A stretch of DNA of 64,000 nt. It comes from Nosocomiicoccus massiliensis. Its GTDB lineage: Bacteria > Bacillota > Bacilli > Staphylococcales > Salinicoccaceae. The notes below the pieces were generated by a model that was not told the origin of the DNA, ran no database searches, and saw only the letters and a program-made list of their open reading frames with translations. The stretch lies in NCBI RefSeq assembly GCF_002871345.2, contig NZ_CP136964.1, forward strand, positions 558,001 through 622,000. The letters run 5' to 3'. A program made the translations under genes and the position numbers. Below are positions 29,580 to 39,253 of this stretch, one piece after another (the first letter of the stretch is position 1; each line of letters opens with the position of its first letter).

Positions 29580-30248
29580 ATGAAAGAATTAAAAAAATCA
29601 CCAAATTATTCATCTCTTGAATATAGAGAACAACATATATTACCACTCATGAAAGAAACGATGGGACGTTTAAAGTTTCTGGAATCTTCAATCGTTAAAA
29701 ATAAAACGATTCAACCAGAGCACTTAAATAAACTCATTCAAAACCATGTGGAACATATGCTTCTTGCAATGAGTTACGAACAAGTCGTTTCATATCGTAT
29801 CAATGAAGATAATGAAGAGATACCGTTAGATGACTATTACGCAATGCATGCTTTATTCAGATCAACACCAGATAAATTTGGCACATATAACTACACAGAA
29901 GCACAAAAAGATACCCACGAAAAAGTACTACGCTCATTAGATGAGTATGTTGAAAGAGAAACACATATCATTAAAGCATTACCTTTTGATCATAATGAGT
30001 ATTACGATGGTCTAGTGAAAGTGCTTGATCATCTCATAAAAAGCAACATTTTAATTTTATCTAAAGTGTTAAATAAACAATTCCGTACCGAAGCACTAAA
30101 TCATTTAACAACGAGCGTCATCGAACAGCTTTTTGTGTATACAGAACTCGAAAATCCATTCATTACAAGTTATGCTCAATACAGTCTCGCTTTTTATGAC
30201 CAATCATTAAAACAACAAATGCTTGATGCTGAAATCAAAGAAGATTAA
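29580..30248 (+). CDS. Unknown helical protein cotranscribed with the flavoprotein
   Basis: A 222-aa soluble, mostly helical protein with no signal peptide or membrane segment. I do not recognise the family. His and Glu occur in pairs along helices (NHVEHML, ERETHIIKALPFDHNEYY), reminiscent of four-helix-bundle metal proteins, but no firm motif stands out. AAGGAAGG precedes the ATG. It directly follows the HI0933-type flavoprotein and shares a terminator, so a redox-related role is possible but unproven. Confidence 0.8.
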   Translation: MKELKKSPNYSSLEYREQHILPLMKETMGRLKFLESSIVKNKTIQPEHLNKLIQNHVEHMLLAMSYEQVVSYRINEDNEEIPLDDYYAMHALFRSTPDKFGTYNYTEAQKDTHEKVLRSLDEYVERETHIIKALPFDHNEYYDGLVKVLDHLIKSNILILSKVLNKQFRTEALNHLTTSVIEQLFVYTELENPFITSYAQYSLAFYDQSLKQQMLDAEIKED

Positions 30249-30255
30249 CTTTAGG

Positions 30256-30288
30256 AAAACCTCATCATATTGTATGAGGTTTTTTTAG
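30256..30288 (+). terminator. Terminator after the flavoprotein-unknown gene pair
   Basis: Stem AAACCTCAT/ATGAGGTTT followed by a run of seven T. Confidence 0.85.
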
Positions 30289-30366
30289 TTTATGCTAAAA
30301 ATTATTTTATTTTACTTAACAATACAGTATAATGAAAGTGATTACATAATTATTAGGAGTGATACT

Positions 30367-30456
30367 ATGTTAACAACACTACTCCCCTTTCTCATGATGA
30401 CTGCATTGTTTATCGGTATCGTATATTTTAAAAGGTTTTTAGTTAGAAAAATTTAG
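30367..30456 (+). CDS. 29-residue single-membrane-helix peptide
   Basis: The frame codes MLTTLLPFLMMTALFIG then IVYFKRFLVRKI: one hydrophobic helix and a basic tail. AGGAGTG sits seven bases before the ATG, and TATAAT lies at 30329-30334. A terminator on the same strand follows (30501-30536, shared with leuS). The layout resembles Fst/PepA1-type toxin peptides or small regulatory membrane peptides. Coding is supported by the ribosome site and composition only. Confidence 0.5.
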   Translation: MLTTLLPFLMMTALFIGIVYFKRFLVRKI

Positions 30457-30500
30457 CCCTGCCTTCATAATTATTTTGGAGAATAAAATTTAAAAAGAAA

Positions 30501-30536
30501 AAAACTGCGTCACGATAAAAATCGTAGACGCAGTTT
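30501..30536. terminator. Bidirectional terminator between the small peptide gene and leuS
   Basis: Long stem AAACTGCGTC/GACGCAGTTT continued by ACGAT/ATCGT, with T-rich flanks on the minus strand (seven T or more) and a weaker run on the plus strand. It lies 22 bases after the leuS stop. Confidence 0.8.
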
Positions 30537-30557
30537 ATATTTTAATAACGAACTATT

Positions 30558-32966
30558 TTAATTCGCCACTATATTTACAAGTTTTCCAGGTACGACGATC
30601 ACTTTTCGAACCGTTTTACCTTCAATTGATTCTTTTACCTTTTCATCGTTTAATGCAATCTCTTCTACTTGTTCTTTACTTAATGTTGGATCCATCATAA
30701 TACGCGCTTTTGGTTTTCCGAGTACTTGTACGAGTACTTCGACTTCATATTCGACAAGCTTTGACTCGTCAAATGTTGGCCACTCTGCGTACGTAATCGT
30801 ATCTGTTTCACCAAGTTTTTCCCATAACTCTTCAGAGATGTGTGGTGCGATTGGTGATAATAGTTTTACGAGACCTTTCATATAATCTAGTGACACTTCA
30901 TCGACTTTATACGCTTCATTTACGAATACCATCATTTGAGATATTGCCGTATTAAAATGCATATTATCATAGTCTTCTGTCACTTTTTTAACAGTTTCGT
31001 TGTACACTTTATCGAGTTTAGGCGTTTCTTTATCGACAACCGTTTCTTTTACATTGTTGTCCTCGTCAATTAATAATCTCCATACGCGGTCTAAAAATCG
31101 TCTCGCGCCGTCTACACCTGTCGTTGTCCATTCTACTGAGGCGTCTAACGGCCCCATAAACATTTCATATAGACGTAAAGTGTCTGCTCCGTGGCTTCTT
31201 GTAATGTCATCTGGGTTTACGACGTTACCTTTTGATTTAGACATTTTTTCGTTACCTTCACCGAGGATCATTCCTTGGTTAAATAATTGTTGGAATGGTT
31301 CTTTTGTAGGTACAACACCAATGTCATATAAAAACTTATGCCAGAATCTTGCATATAGTAAGTGAAGCACAGCGTGTTCAGCTCCACCAACGTATAAGTC
31401 AACAGAGAGCCAATGTTTTAATTTTTCTGGATCTGCAATTAACTCATCGTTCGTTGGATCAATGTAACGAATGTAATACCAGCAAGACCCTGCCCACTGT
31501 GGCATCGTGTTCGTTTCACGACGACCTTTAACACCATCTTCACGAACTACAGTTAGCCACTCTTCATTGTTAGCAAGTGGTGATTCACCTGTTCCGGAAG
31601 GCTTGATTTCGTCCATTTTTGGAAGCTCTAATGGTAATTCACTTTCCGGTACTGCAGTTGAAGTTCCATCTTCCCAGTGGATAATAGGAATTGGCTCTCC
31701 CCAGTAACGTTGTCTAGAGAATAGCCAGTCACGTAATTTGTACGTTACTTTTGCTTCCCCTACTTTTAATTCTTCTAACTGTTCGATTGCTTTTTGAATC
31801 GCGTCTTCGTTATTTAATCCGTCTAAAAATTGAGAGTTTACGTGTTTTCCGTCACCAGTAAACGGGAGTTCTTCGTCACTATCTACAACACGTTTAATAT
31901 CTAAGTCAAACTTTTTAGCAAATTCATAGTCTCTTTCGTCATGTCCAGGAACCGCCATAATCGCACCTGTTCCGTACGACGCAAGTACATAATCTGCTAT
32001 GAAAATTGGCATCGATTCGCCACTAAATGGATTCACAGCATAGCTTCCAGTAAATACACCTGTTTTATCTTTTTGAAGTTCTGTACGTTCTAGATCTGAT
32101 TTATGAGATGCTTTTTCAACATACTCTTCGACAACAGATTTTTGATCATCTGTCGTAATTTTTTGAACTAAATCATGCTCTGGTGCAAGCACTGCATACG
32201 TCGAACCAAATAACGTATCTGGACGTGTCGTAAATACTGTAAATGTTTCTTCAGTGTCTTTAACATTAAACGTCACGTGTGCACCTTCAGAACGGCCAAT
32301 CCAGTTTCGCTGCATATCTTTTAATGATTCAGGCCAATCTAAATCGTCTAAATCTTCGAGTAAACGATCTGCATACTCTGTAATTTTTAATACCCATTGA
32401 CGCATCGGTTTACGAATTACTGGGTGTCCACCACGTTCGGATAATCCGTCGATGACTTCTTCGTTCGCAAGTACTGTACCAAGTGCTGGACACCAGTTTA
32501 CAGGCACTTCATCGACATACGCGAGTCCTTTTTCGTAAAGTTTGATGAAAATCCACTGTGTCCATTTGTAATAATGCGGATTTGTCGTGTTTACTTCACG
32601 GTCCCAGTCATATGAGAAACCGAGCTCTTGAATTTGACGACGGAAGTTATCGATATTCTTATTGTTAAACTCATGAATATCGTTTCCTGTATCAATTGCG
32701 TACTGTTCAGCTGGTAAACCGAACGCATCCCACCCCATCGGATGAAGAACGTTATATCCATTCATACGCTTATAGCGCGCTAAAATATCAGTCGCTGTAT
32801 ACCCTTTTGGGTGACCGACGTGAAGCCCAGAACCTGAAGGGTACGGGAACATATCTAGCACATAATATTTCTCTTTACTAAAATCGCTCGTGTCTGTTTT
32901 AAACGTTTTGTTTTCTAGCCAATAATCTTGCCACTTTTTTTCAATTTTACGATGATTAAATGACAT
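30558..32966 (-). CDS. leuS: Leucyl-tRNA synthetase
   Basis: Charges tRNA-Leu and edits mischarged products. The class I motifs are [16 protein letters not shown] (HIGH region, near 40-55) and KMSKSKGN (near 577), and the inserted CP1 editing domain shows [12 protein letters not shown]. The 802-aa length is normal. The ATG at 32966 is preceded by AGGAGGAA; an in-frame extension upstream runs through the T-box and is rejected. Expression is controlled by the leucine T-box leader. Confidence 0.97.
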   Translation of the reverse strand: MSFNHRKIEKKWQDYWLENKTFKTDTSDFSKEKYYVLDMFPYPSGSGLHVGHPKGYTATDILARYKRMNGYNVLHPMGWDAFGLPAEQYAIDTGNDIHEFNNKNIDNFRRQIQELGFSYDWDREVNTTNPHYYKWTQWIFIKLYEKGLAYVDEVPVNWCPALGTVLANEEVIDGLSERGGHPVIRKPMRQWVLKITEYADRLLEDLDDLDWPESLKDMQRNWIGRSEGAHVTFNVKDTEETFTVFTTRPDTLFGSTYAVLAPEHDLVQKITTDDQKSVVEEYVEKASHKSDLERTELQKDKTGVFTGSYAVNPFSGESMPIFIADYVLASYGTGAIMAVPGHDERDYEFAKKFDLDIKRVVDSDEELPFTGDGKHVNSQFLDGLNNEDAIQKAIEQLEELKVGEAKVTYKLRDWLFSRQRYWGEPIPIIHWEDGTSTAVPESELPLELPKMDEIKPSGTGESPLANNEEWLTVVREDGVKGRRETNTMPQWAGSCWYYIRYIDPTNDELIADPEKLKHWLSVDLYVGGAEHAVLHLLYARFWHKFLYDIGVVPTKEPFQQLFNQGMILGEGNEKMSKSKGNVVNPDDITRSHGADTLRLYEMFMGPLDASVEWTTTGVDGARRFLDRVWRLLIDEDNNVKETVVDKETPKLDKVYNETVKKVTEDYDNMHFNTAISQMMVFVNEAYKVDEVSLDYMKGLVKLLSPIAPHISEELWEKLGETDTITYAEWPTFDESKLVEYEVEVLVQVLGKPKARIMMDPTLSKEQVEEIALNDEKVKESIEGKTVRKVIVVPGKLVNIVAN

Positions 32967-32982
32967 TTTCTTCCTCCTATAT

Positions 32983-33165
32983 AAAAATCCCAATGTCAAA
33001 AGACATTGGGACGATCTATTAGACCGCGGTACCACCCGCATTCACATCATTGTGCAGCTTCATTTAGAATTTTAATTGTAATTATTGGACGAGTTCGTAA
33101 ATTTTGACGTTAGTTTCCACCAACCACTAACTCTCTAAAAGTCATACGTTTACTACTATTTCCTA
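32983..33165 (-). promoter_or_regulatory. T-box riboswitch leader of leuS
   Basis: On the minus strand the T-box GGTGGTACCGCG (33025-33036) precedes a terminator (TCCCAATGTC/GACATTGGGA, 32987-33011) with a T-run. A CTC leucine triplet in GAACTC (33091-33096) is the likely specifier. Uncharged tRNA-Leu would switch transcription on. Confidence 0.93.
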
Positions 33166-33170
33166 AAGTT

Positions 33171-33199
33171 ATTATAATTCGTTTAATTATTTTTTGCAA
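33171..33199 (-). promoter_or_regulatory. Promoter of the leuS leader
   Basis: TTGCAA (33194-33199) and a perfect TATAAT (33171-33176) are spaced by 17 bases on the minus strand, just upstream of the T-box leader. Confidence 0.65.
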
Positions 33200-33267
33200 A
33201 CTTCTTTTCTAAATAAAACGACATCTTAAATATATATTATATATTAAGTAATATTTTGGAGGCCGTT

Positions 33268-33834
33268 ATGCTAAATAGAGTTTTAGATCAAAGTAAACAG
33301 TTCGCTTATGATATACTTCACCCTCACTCGATCGCGGTAGATGCGACATGTGGCAATGGAAATGACACTTCATTTTTACTAGACCATATTTCAAAAGGTA
33401 AAGTATACGCATTCGATATACAAAGTGAAGCGATTGAATCGACGAAAGAAAAAATCGCCCATCATAAAAATCTTGAACAGCTCACTCTCATTCATGATAG
33501 CCATGAGAATGTTTTACAGTATGTTGACAAACATATCGACGTCGCCATGTTTAACTTAGGTTTTTTACCGAAAGCTAACAAAACAATTACGACACTTTCT
33601 CATTCAACAATCACTGCTATCGAAGCAATACTATCTCAGTTATCCGTCGGCGGTCGTATTATTATTACGATTTACCATGGCCATGAAAATGGAAAAGATG
33701 AAAAACGCGCAGTCTTATCATATGCAGAAAAACTCGACCAACACTTTTTTAACGTTTTAATGTATCGTTTCATCAATCAAATAAATGATGCACCTTTTAT
33801 TTTAGTCATTGAAAGAAGACGATCTAGCCCATGA
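33268..33834 (+). CDS. Class I SAM-dependent methyltransferase, YtqB-like
   Basis: The SAM site AVDATCGNGNDTSFL (near 25-39), an acidic strand end (FDIQSEAI) and a FNLGFLPKANK strand mark the rRNA-methylase family (YtqB/MnmM). Recent work on this family assigns methylation of tRNA-wobble modifications; I treat the substrate as tentative. The ATG at 33268 has GGAGG six bases before it. The 3' end overlaps the convergent ytpA-like gene by 11 bases. Confidence 0.85.
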   Translation: MLNRVLDQSKQFAYDILHPHSIAVDATCGNGNDTSFLLDHISKGKVYAFDIQSEAIESTKEKIAHHKNLEQLTLIHDSHENVLQYVDKHIDVAMFNLGFLPKANKTITTLSHSTITAIEAILSQLSVGGRIIITIYHGHENGKDEKRAVLSYAEKLDQHFFNVLMYRFINQINDAPFILVIERRRSSP

Positions 33835-34624
33835 ATCCGATGTGATGTTGAATATCATCTAAAAATCGTTCGACATGATAAAACGGCACGCTTATATTTT
33901 CTCTTTGGAAAATACCGTGTTCTATATTATTCAGTCGGACGATTTTTAAATAATCATTGTCCACTTTTTTTATGATATGTACATTTCGGTCCACATCAAT
34001 GATGTCATTCTCATTTGAATGGATACATAGTACATCTACATGAATTAAATCCATATCATTTTCTATATTATTCATACGTTCGTTGATTAAGCTATACCAA
34101 TGATAACTCACTTCTTCAGTAAGTAGTTCGTCTTTAGAATAACGCTCTAACCATTTGTTATCTGATGTAAAACTCGACAAATCGACACCAAGTTTAAATT
34201 TCGATTCGTCTCTCGATAAGCGAATTGAGGATTTTAGTAGATTTTTACGGTTTATAAACGACTGTTTAAACGTAAATAATGGATTTAAAAATATAGCACC
34301 ATCAATTTGTATCGACTCTTCTTTTAATGCTTCAGCTAATATGAGTCCACCTAAACCTTGTCCGACAACGATTACTGGTAGTTCATATCGATTGGCTACA
34401 TCTACCCATTCTGTGAGACGTTCGATATATTGCTTAAAATCTTCAACATGCCCTTTATTCATACGTGTCGTTTGTCCTTGGCCTGGTAAATCACCCATTA
34501 AAACATGGTAACCAATACTATTAAATTTTGAAATTAAGTCGATGTAATACTCATGGTGTTCAATCATGTCGTGTAATATTACAATAGTACCTTTTGCTTT
34601 ATTTTCAATTTCCCATTTCCACAT
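33824..34624 (-). CDS. YtpA-like alpha/beta hydrolase lacking the nucleophile serine
   Basis: The fold is clear: an oxyanion strand (GTIVILHDMIEHHEYY), GDLPGQGQT, a nucleophile elbow near residue 90, an acid (IHSNENDIIDVD) and a C-terminal EHGIF. The elbow, however, reads VVGQGLGG where GHSMGG is expected: codon 90 is GGT, Gly, in place of Ser. Without it, lysophospholipase activity is not expected. AAGGAGG precedes the ATG at 34624, and the frame is intact with no stops, so the protein may have been kept for a non-hydrolytic role. Confidence 0.85.
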   Translation of the reverse strand: MWKWEIENKAKGTIVILHDMIEHHEYYIDLISKFNSIGYHVLMGDLPGQGQTTRMNKGHVEDFKQYIERLTEWVDVANRYELPVIVVGQGLGGLILAEALKEESIQIDGAIFLNPLFTFKQSFINRKNLLKSSIRLSRDESKFKLGVDLSSFTSDNKWLERYSKDELLTEEVSYHWYSLINERMNNIENDMDLIHVDVLCIHSNENDIIDVDRNVHIIKKVDNDYLKIVRLNNIEHGIFQRENISVPFYHVERFLDDIQHHIGFMG

Positions 34625-34696
34625 AATTTTCCTCCTTACATATTGTAAAATATTTGATATTATATAATTATAACAAAGTTAAAGGACGCGTTTATA

Positions 34697-35200
34697 ATGA
34701 TATTAAACTATAAAGAACACGTTCCAAAAATTCATGATAGCACTTTTATTGCTCAGAATGCTACAATAATCGGTGATGTTGAAATCGGTGCACACTGTTC
34801 TGTTTGGTTTGGTGCGGTAATACGAGGTGACGTTGCGCCAGTCAAAATTGGAGATTATACAAATATCCAAGATCAATCGGTCCTTCATCAGACTCCTAAT
34901 ATGCCACTCACTATAGAAGACCATGTCACAATTGGGCACAGAGTGACGTTACACAGTTGTACAGTTAGAAGTGGTGCGTTAGTCGGTATGGACTCAACGA
35001 TATTAGACGGTGCAGTAATTGGTGAGAACGCATTTATTGGTGCAGGTTCACTCGTTACTTCAAATACTGAAATACCACCGAATAGCCTAGCATTCGGCCG
35101 ACCAGCAAAAGTGATTCGACAATTAACGGATGAAGACATACAAGAAATGACACGTATTAACGCAACATATGTCAATCATATTCCGCATTACAAAGGGTAG
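34697..35200 (+). CDS. ytoA: Gamma-class carbonic anhydrase-like protein (YtoA)
   Basis: Left-handed beta-helix with hexapeptide repeats through most of the 167 aa. Three histidine metal ligands are in place (SVLHQT, IGHRVTLHS), as is the arginine of VIRGDVAPV. Such trimers bind zinc or iron; whether this one hydrates CO2 is unknown. AAAGGA precedes the ATG. Downstream is proline dehydrogenase after 43 bases. Confidence 0.9.
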   Translation: MILNYKEHVPKIHDSTFIAQNATIIGDVEIGAHCSVWFGAVIRGDVAPVKIGDYTNIQDQSVLHQTPNMPLTIEDHVTIGHRVTLHSCTVRSGALVGMDSTILDGAVIGENAFIGAGSLVTSNTEIPPNSLAFGRPAKVIRQLTDEDIQEMTRINATYVNHIPHYKG

Positions 35201-35243
35201 TTCTTATTATTTTTATATTTTATACATTTTGGAGGAATTTTTA

Positions 35244-36233
35244 ATGGCAGTTTTACGCGACTTTTTTATTGGTTTATCTCAAATTAAACCAGTAAACGAT
35301 GCAACGAAGAAAATGGGATTACGTTTTGGTGCTCAACACGTTGTCGGAGGAACAAAAACAGACGACACTGTTGAAAAAATCCGTCAACTAAACCAAAAAG
35401 GCTTATCTATTACAGTTGATAACCTTGGTGAATTTATTGAAGATCGTGCTCAAGCAGAAATAGAAAAAAATCTAATTCTCGACATGATTGATGCGATTCA
35501 TAAAAATCACTTAGATGCACATTTTTCAGTTAAATTAACACAACTTGGTTTAAACCTTGGAGATGACTTCATCTTACAAAACATGCGTGAAATTATGGAA
35601 GCTGCTAAAAAAGCAGATAACATGTTCGTAAATATCGACATGGAGAACTACGCTTCTAAAGAAAAAACGTTTTTTGTTTTAGATGAGTTATTAAAAGATT
35701 ACGACAATGTCGGTACAGTGTTACAAGCATACTTATTTGATAGTATGGAAGACGCTGAAAAGTACAAGGATAACCGTACGCGCTTAGTTAAAGGTGCTTA
35801 CAAAGAAGATCCAAGTATCGCATACCAAAGTAAGAATGATATTGACAACAACTACTTTGAGTTAATTAAATATCACTTAACTCACGGTAAAGGTTTCACT
35901 TCGATTGCAACGCATGACCATAACATTATTAACCGCGTGATTGATTTCGTTGAAGCGAATGACATTTCACACGATTCATTTGAATTCCAAATGTTATACG
36001 GATTTAGAAACGATTATCAACTCGCATTAGTTGAAGAAGGCTACAACATGACAGTTTACGTACCATACGGTAACGACTGGTACGCATACTTCATGAGACG
36101 TCTTGCAGAACGCCCTCAAAACTTAAACTTGCTCGTTAAATCAGTAACGACAAATAAAAAGTTCAAAGTCGGTGCTGCAGCTGCTGCGGCAGTCGGTGCT
36201 GGAATCGCAGTAACAAAATTATTCAAAAAATAA
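35244..36233 (+). CDS. Proline dehydrogenase
   Basis: Monofunctional FAD enzyme that oxidises proline to pyrroline-5-carboxylate. TIM-barrel motifs include DMENYASK, QAYLFDS, RLVKGAYKE, ATHD and the C-terminal FQMLYGFR and YVPYGNDWYAYFMRRLAERP. The 329-aa length is usual for the Gram-positive form. The ATG at 35244 has GGAGG upstream; an in-frame extension overlapping ytoA lacks a site. An alanine-rich C-terminal helix (AAAAAAVGAGIAV) resembles a membrane anchor and is unusual. No P5C dehydrogenase is in the window. Confidence 0.93.
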   Translation: MAVLRDFFIGLSQIKPVNDATKKMGLRFGAQHVVGGTKTDDTVEKIRQLNQKGLSITVDNLGEFIEDRAQAEIEKNLILDMIDAIHKNHLDAHFSVKLTQLGLNLGDDFILQNMREIMEAAKKADNMFVNIDMENYASKEKTFFVLDELLKDYDNVGTVLQAYLFDSMEDAEKYKDNRTRLVKGAYKEDPSIAYQSKNDIDNNYFELIKYHLTHGKGFTSIATHDHNIINRVIDFVEANDISHDSFEFQMLYGFRNDYQLALVEEGYNMTVYVPYGNDWYAYFMRRLAERPQNLNLLVKSVTTNKKFKVGAAAAAAVGAGIAVTKLFKK

Positions 36234-36240
36234 TATAATA

Positions 36241-36270
36241 AAGGATACGGATCTTCCGTATCCTTTATTT
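36241..36270 (+). terminator. Terminator of proline dehydrogenase
   Basis: Stem AAGGATACGGA/TCCGTATCCTT with a T-rich tail. It sits immediately before the ribosome site of the fluoride channel genes. Confidence 0.78.
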
Positions 36271-36284
36271 ATTAGGTGAATTTT

Positions 36285-36659
36285 ATGAATAAAAAAAGAA
36301 TGTTTTTAGTATTTCTAGGTGGTACATTAGGCGGACTCTGTCGATTTAGTATTGATACTACCCTTCAATATTTTGACAGTTTCTTTATGATTTCTACAAT
36401 CACCGTCAATTTAGTCGGTCCATTTTTACTCGGACTCGTATACAATCGTTTTAATGATACTCTTTATGCATCAATATTTATAACTGGATTCCTCGGATCA
36501 TTTACGACGTTTTCTACATTGACTGTACATCTTACAATGACTTTAGAGTATAATGCCCTCTCGTTTTATATCTATTTATTATGTGCAATGACATTTGGTT
36601 TCGTGATGTTTTTAATCGGAATAAAAGTGCAACAGTTAGTTGGTGAGCGCCATGTTTAA
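36285..36659 (+). CDS. crcB: Fluoride channel FluC/CrcB, first copy
   Basis: A 124-aa protein with four membrane helices. Fluc motifs are present: GGTLGGLCRF, TVNLVGPFLLG and GFLGSFTTFSTL (the phenylalanine box). Fluc proteins export fluoride as dual-topology dimers. The ATG at 36285 is chosen because the upstream GTG is part of the ribosome site (AGGTG). Overlaps the second copy by eight bases. Confidence 0.92.
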   Translation: MNKKRMFLVFLGGTLGGLCRFSIDTTLQYFDSFFMISTITVNLVGPFLLGLVYNRFNDTLYASIFITGFLGSFTTFSTLTVHLTMTLEYNALSFYIYLLCAMTFGFVMFLIGIKVQQLVGERHV

Positions 36660-36999
36660 ATTACTGATAATTATTTTACTTTCTGGAATTGGCGCTGTCG
36701 TTAGAGACATGATATCTATACATATGCCTAAATCATTATATGGCACACTAATTGTCAATATTCTCGGCGCATTTTTAGCAGGCACAATAATTCGTAGTCA
36801 GTTTATTAATGGAGAGTATTATGATTTAATGATGGTTGGATTTTTAGGCGGTTTTACGACATATTCTGCTTTTACAAAAGATCAATACGAATTGTTCAAA
36901 GAGAAACAATATATCAAACTTTTCCTATACACACTAATAATGTTTTCACTTACGTTGTGTGCATTTTTTGTCGCATTATCAATCAATATTTTAAATTAA
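36652..36999 (+). CDS. crcB: Fluoride channel FluC/CrcB, second copy
   Basis: 115 aa, four helices, with SGIGAVVRDM, IVNILGAFLAG and GFLGGFTTYSAF. Gram-positives often encode two adjacent, opposite-topology Fluc subunits that form a heterodimer; the eight-base overlap with the first copy fits this. No fluoride riboswitch is visible upstream of the pair. A hairpin ends the unit. Confidence 0.92.
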   Translation: MFKLLIIILLSGIGAVVRDMISIHMPKSLYGTLIVNILGAFLAGTIIRSQFINGEYYDLMMVGFLGGFTTYSAFTKDQYELFKEKQYIKLFLYTLIMFSLTLCAFFVALSINILN

Positions 37000-37036
37000 A
37001 AAAACTCACGGAAGTATTACACTTTCGTGAGTTTTT
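36999..37036. terminator. Bidirectional terminator between fluC2 and the NERD gene
   Basis: Hairpin AAAACTCACG/CGTGAGTTTT (with extension) and A/T tracts on both sides allow use from either strand. Confidence 0.82.
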
Positions 37037-37039
37037 CAA

Positions 37040-37948
37040 TTAAGGATTTAGTCGCATTAGTGATTCTGCGATTTCATCTAAATCTTTTACTGTATATTGG
37101 AAACGACCTTGGAAGACGTGTTTATTGAAGTAGTCTTCAAGTTGTTCTGTTCCTACGATTACTTTCGCATTGCTATCTGTTGCATAGTTCATAATCGTAT
37201 GACCACCGTTATCTTTCGGGTTAAAGTAAATAATTGGTACGACGTCAAACTGTAATTTTAATACGTTTCTCAGTTTTTCAGCTGTCATCTCAGTATCTTC
37301 GATCGTGTTGTTGTAGTAATTTACAGCAACTTTTTCATCATTTTCTTTTTCAAATATTAACGTTTGTTCTTTGTTTGGATCTAAGTTTAACAGTTGGAAA
37401 ATCCCTTCTAAATAAGGAATCTCATCGTACTGTTCTTCAGTCACACCATGTAAAATATGTCCGCTCCAATATTTTGAATCGATTAAATAAATACCTGTGC
37501 GCGTTAATACTAAGTGATCAATCTTACGCGTGTTCGTATAATTTCTAGATGGTAAATAAATATTCGACAGAATGTACATATCAGACTCGCGAATTCTCTC
37601 TTCTGTGACGAGTTTATTTTTAAAGTTTAATAGTGCTAAATCTGTTAAATATTCACCTTTATCAACAGTAAATTGTTGGATACTTGATAATTTATTGTTT
37701 AAAAGTGTTGTATCTTCTAAATATTTTTCATTTAAGTGAGACACTTCTTTTTTATGTGCCATGCGTTCATCTTCTTGATTTTTAACATAGCTTTCGATGA
37801 GTGTTTCTTCTTTCTTTTTATATAATCTTTCATTTTCTTCAACTTCGTTACGATGTTTCACGTAGTAAATTAAAAATGAAATAATAACTATAAGTAACAA
37901 AGCTGCAACAATAATAAATAGAGGCTCTGTTAGTATTTCTGTTGACAT
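37040..37948 (-). CDS. NERD-domain membrane-anchored protein
   Basis: 302 aa. A membrane helix (about 10-30) is followed by a long charged coiled coil (to about 95) and a NERD domain with KIDHLVLTRTGIYLIDSKYWSG, the conserved D...(D/E)xK nuclease-like core. NERD proteins are thought to act in DNA processing, but no role is proven; a membrane-anchored form is common in staphylococci. The ATG at 37948 follows GAAAGTGAG; the GTG three codons earlier is in that site. Confidence 0.85.
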   Translation of the reverse strand: MSTEILTEPLFIIVAALLLIVIISFLIYYVKHRNEVEENERLYKKKEETLIESYVKNQEDERMAHKKEVSHLNEKYLEDTTLLNNKLSSIQQFTVDKGEYLTDLALLNFKNKLVTEERIRESDMYILSNIYLPSRNYTNTRKIDHLVLTRTGIYLIDSKYWSGHILHGVTEEQYDEIPYLEGIFQLLNLDPNKEQTLIFEKENDEKVAVNYYNNTIEDTEMTAEKLRNVLKLQFDVVPIIYFNPKDNGGHTIMNYATDSNAKVIVGTEQLEDYFNKHVFQGRFQYTVKDLDEIAESLMRLNP

Positions 37949-38038
37949 AAAACTCACTTTCCTTTCAATTAACTTTGTTAATTATACCAATAATTTAAAT
38001 AGAAATAAAATTAAAACAGCTCATGATGAGCTGTTTTA

Positions 38039-39214
38039 CTAATTAAGATATGATTTTAAAGTATCTACTTTATCGAGTGCTTCCCATGGGACGTCGATAT
38101 CGTGACGACCGAAGTGTCCGTAACTTGCTGTTTGTTTATAAATCGGACGCTGTAAATCTAACATTTCAATAATACCGTCTGGAGTTAACGTAAATTCATT
38201 GCGTACTGCGGCTGCAATTTTTGAATCTTCGATTTTACCTGTTCCAAATGTATTTACTGAAATCGAGACAGGTTCAGCAACACCAATCGCATATGATAAC
38301 TGAATTTCACACTGTTTAGATAAACCACTTGCAACGATATTTTTAGCAATGTAACGCGCTGCATAAGCTGCAGATCTATCTACTTTAGTTGGGTCTTTTC
38401 CACTAAATGCTCCCCCACCATGTCGTGCATAACCACCGTAAGTATCGACAATAATCTTACGTCCAGTTAATCCTGCATCTCCATGTGGTCCACCGATAAC
38501 GAATCGACCTGTCGGGTTAATGATCATCCGAGTATCCTCGTCGATGAGATTTTCATCAATAACATAATCGATAACTTCACGCTTAATATCTTCTTTAATT
38601 TCACTATGTGCGACTTTTTCATCGTGTTGTGTGGATAAGACGATTGTATCTACACGTAACGGCTGATTATTTTCATCGTATTCGACAGTGACTTGAGTTT
38701 TTCCATCTGGTCGAAGGTAGTCTAAAACATGCGTTTTACGTACTTCTGTTAGACGACGCGCGAGTTTATGCGCTAAAGTAATTGGAAGTGGCATAAATTC
38801 CTCAGTTTCGTCTGTCGCGTAACCAAACATTAAACCTTGGTCACCTGCTCCAGTAGTTCCGCTCTCTTTTGATTCGTTATCCCCTTCTCCATCAACTCCT
38901 TGAGCAATATCGACTGACTGCTCATCAATTCCTGTTAATACAGACATCGTTTTATAATCATATCCGTATTCAGCATTCGTATAACCAATTTCTTGTACCG
39001 TGTTTCTAACGATTTTAGGAATGTCGACGTACGTAGACGTTGAAATTTCTCCAACAATCATTGCAAGACCAGTGTTTACAACAGTCTCACATGCAACACG
39101 TGCATCTTTATCGTCTTTAATAATCTCGTCTAAAATCGCATCTGAAATTTGGTCTGCAACTTTATCTGGATGACCTTCTGTTACAGACTCTGACGTAAAT
39201 AATCTACGTTCCAT
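38039..39214 (-). CDS. metK: S-adenosylmethionine synthetase
   Basis: Makes SAM from methionine and ATP. Signature blocks [16 protein letters not shown] (near 15), [12 protein letters not shown] (near 121) and [14 protein letters not shown] (near 258) are complete; 391 aa is normal. It is under a SAM-I riboswitch, so excess SAM terminates its own synthesis. Divergent from pckA. A hairpin on the minus strand after the stop (AACAGCTCATGATGAGCTGTTTT, described as AACAGCTC/GAGCTGTT) should end transcription. Confidence 0.97.
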   Translation of the reverse strand: MERRLFTSESVTEGHPDKVADQISDAILDEIIKDDKDARVACETVVNTGLAMIVGEISTSTYVDIPKIVRNTVQEIGYTNAEYGYDYKTMSVLTGIDEQSVDIAQGVDGEGDNESKESGTTGAGDQGLMFGYATDETEEFMPLPITLAHKLARRLTEVRKTHVLDYLRPDGKTQVTVEYDENNQPLRVDTIVLSTQHDEKVAHSEIKEDIKREVIDYVIDENLIDEDTRMIINPTGRFVIGGPHGDAGLTGRKIIVDTYGGYARHGGGAFSGKDPTKVDRSAAYAARYIAKNIVASGLSKQCEIQLSYAIGVAEPVSISVNTFGTGKIEDSKIAAAVRNEFTLTPDGIIEMLDLQRPIYKQTASYGHFGRHDIDVPWEALDKVDTLKSYLN

Positions 39215-39253
39215 TATATTTTCTCCTTAAAATATATTAGCTATCTCTTTCGA

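Noticed and set aside
32967-33041. Longer leuS start in the leader
   Set aside because: It would translate through the T-box and terminator and has no ribosome site; the ATG at 32966 has AGGAGGAA.
35169-35243. Longer proline dehydrogenase start
   Set aside because: Overlaps the end of ytoA and lacks a ribosome site; GGAGG fits the ATG at 35244.
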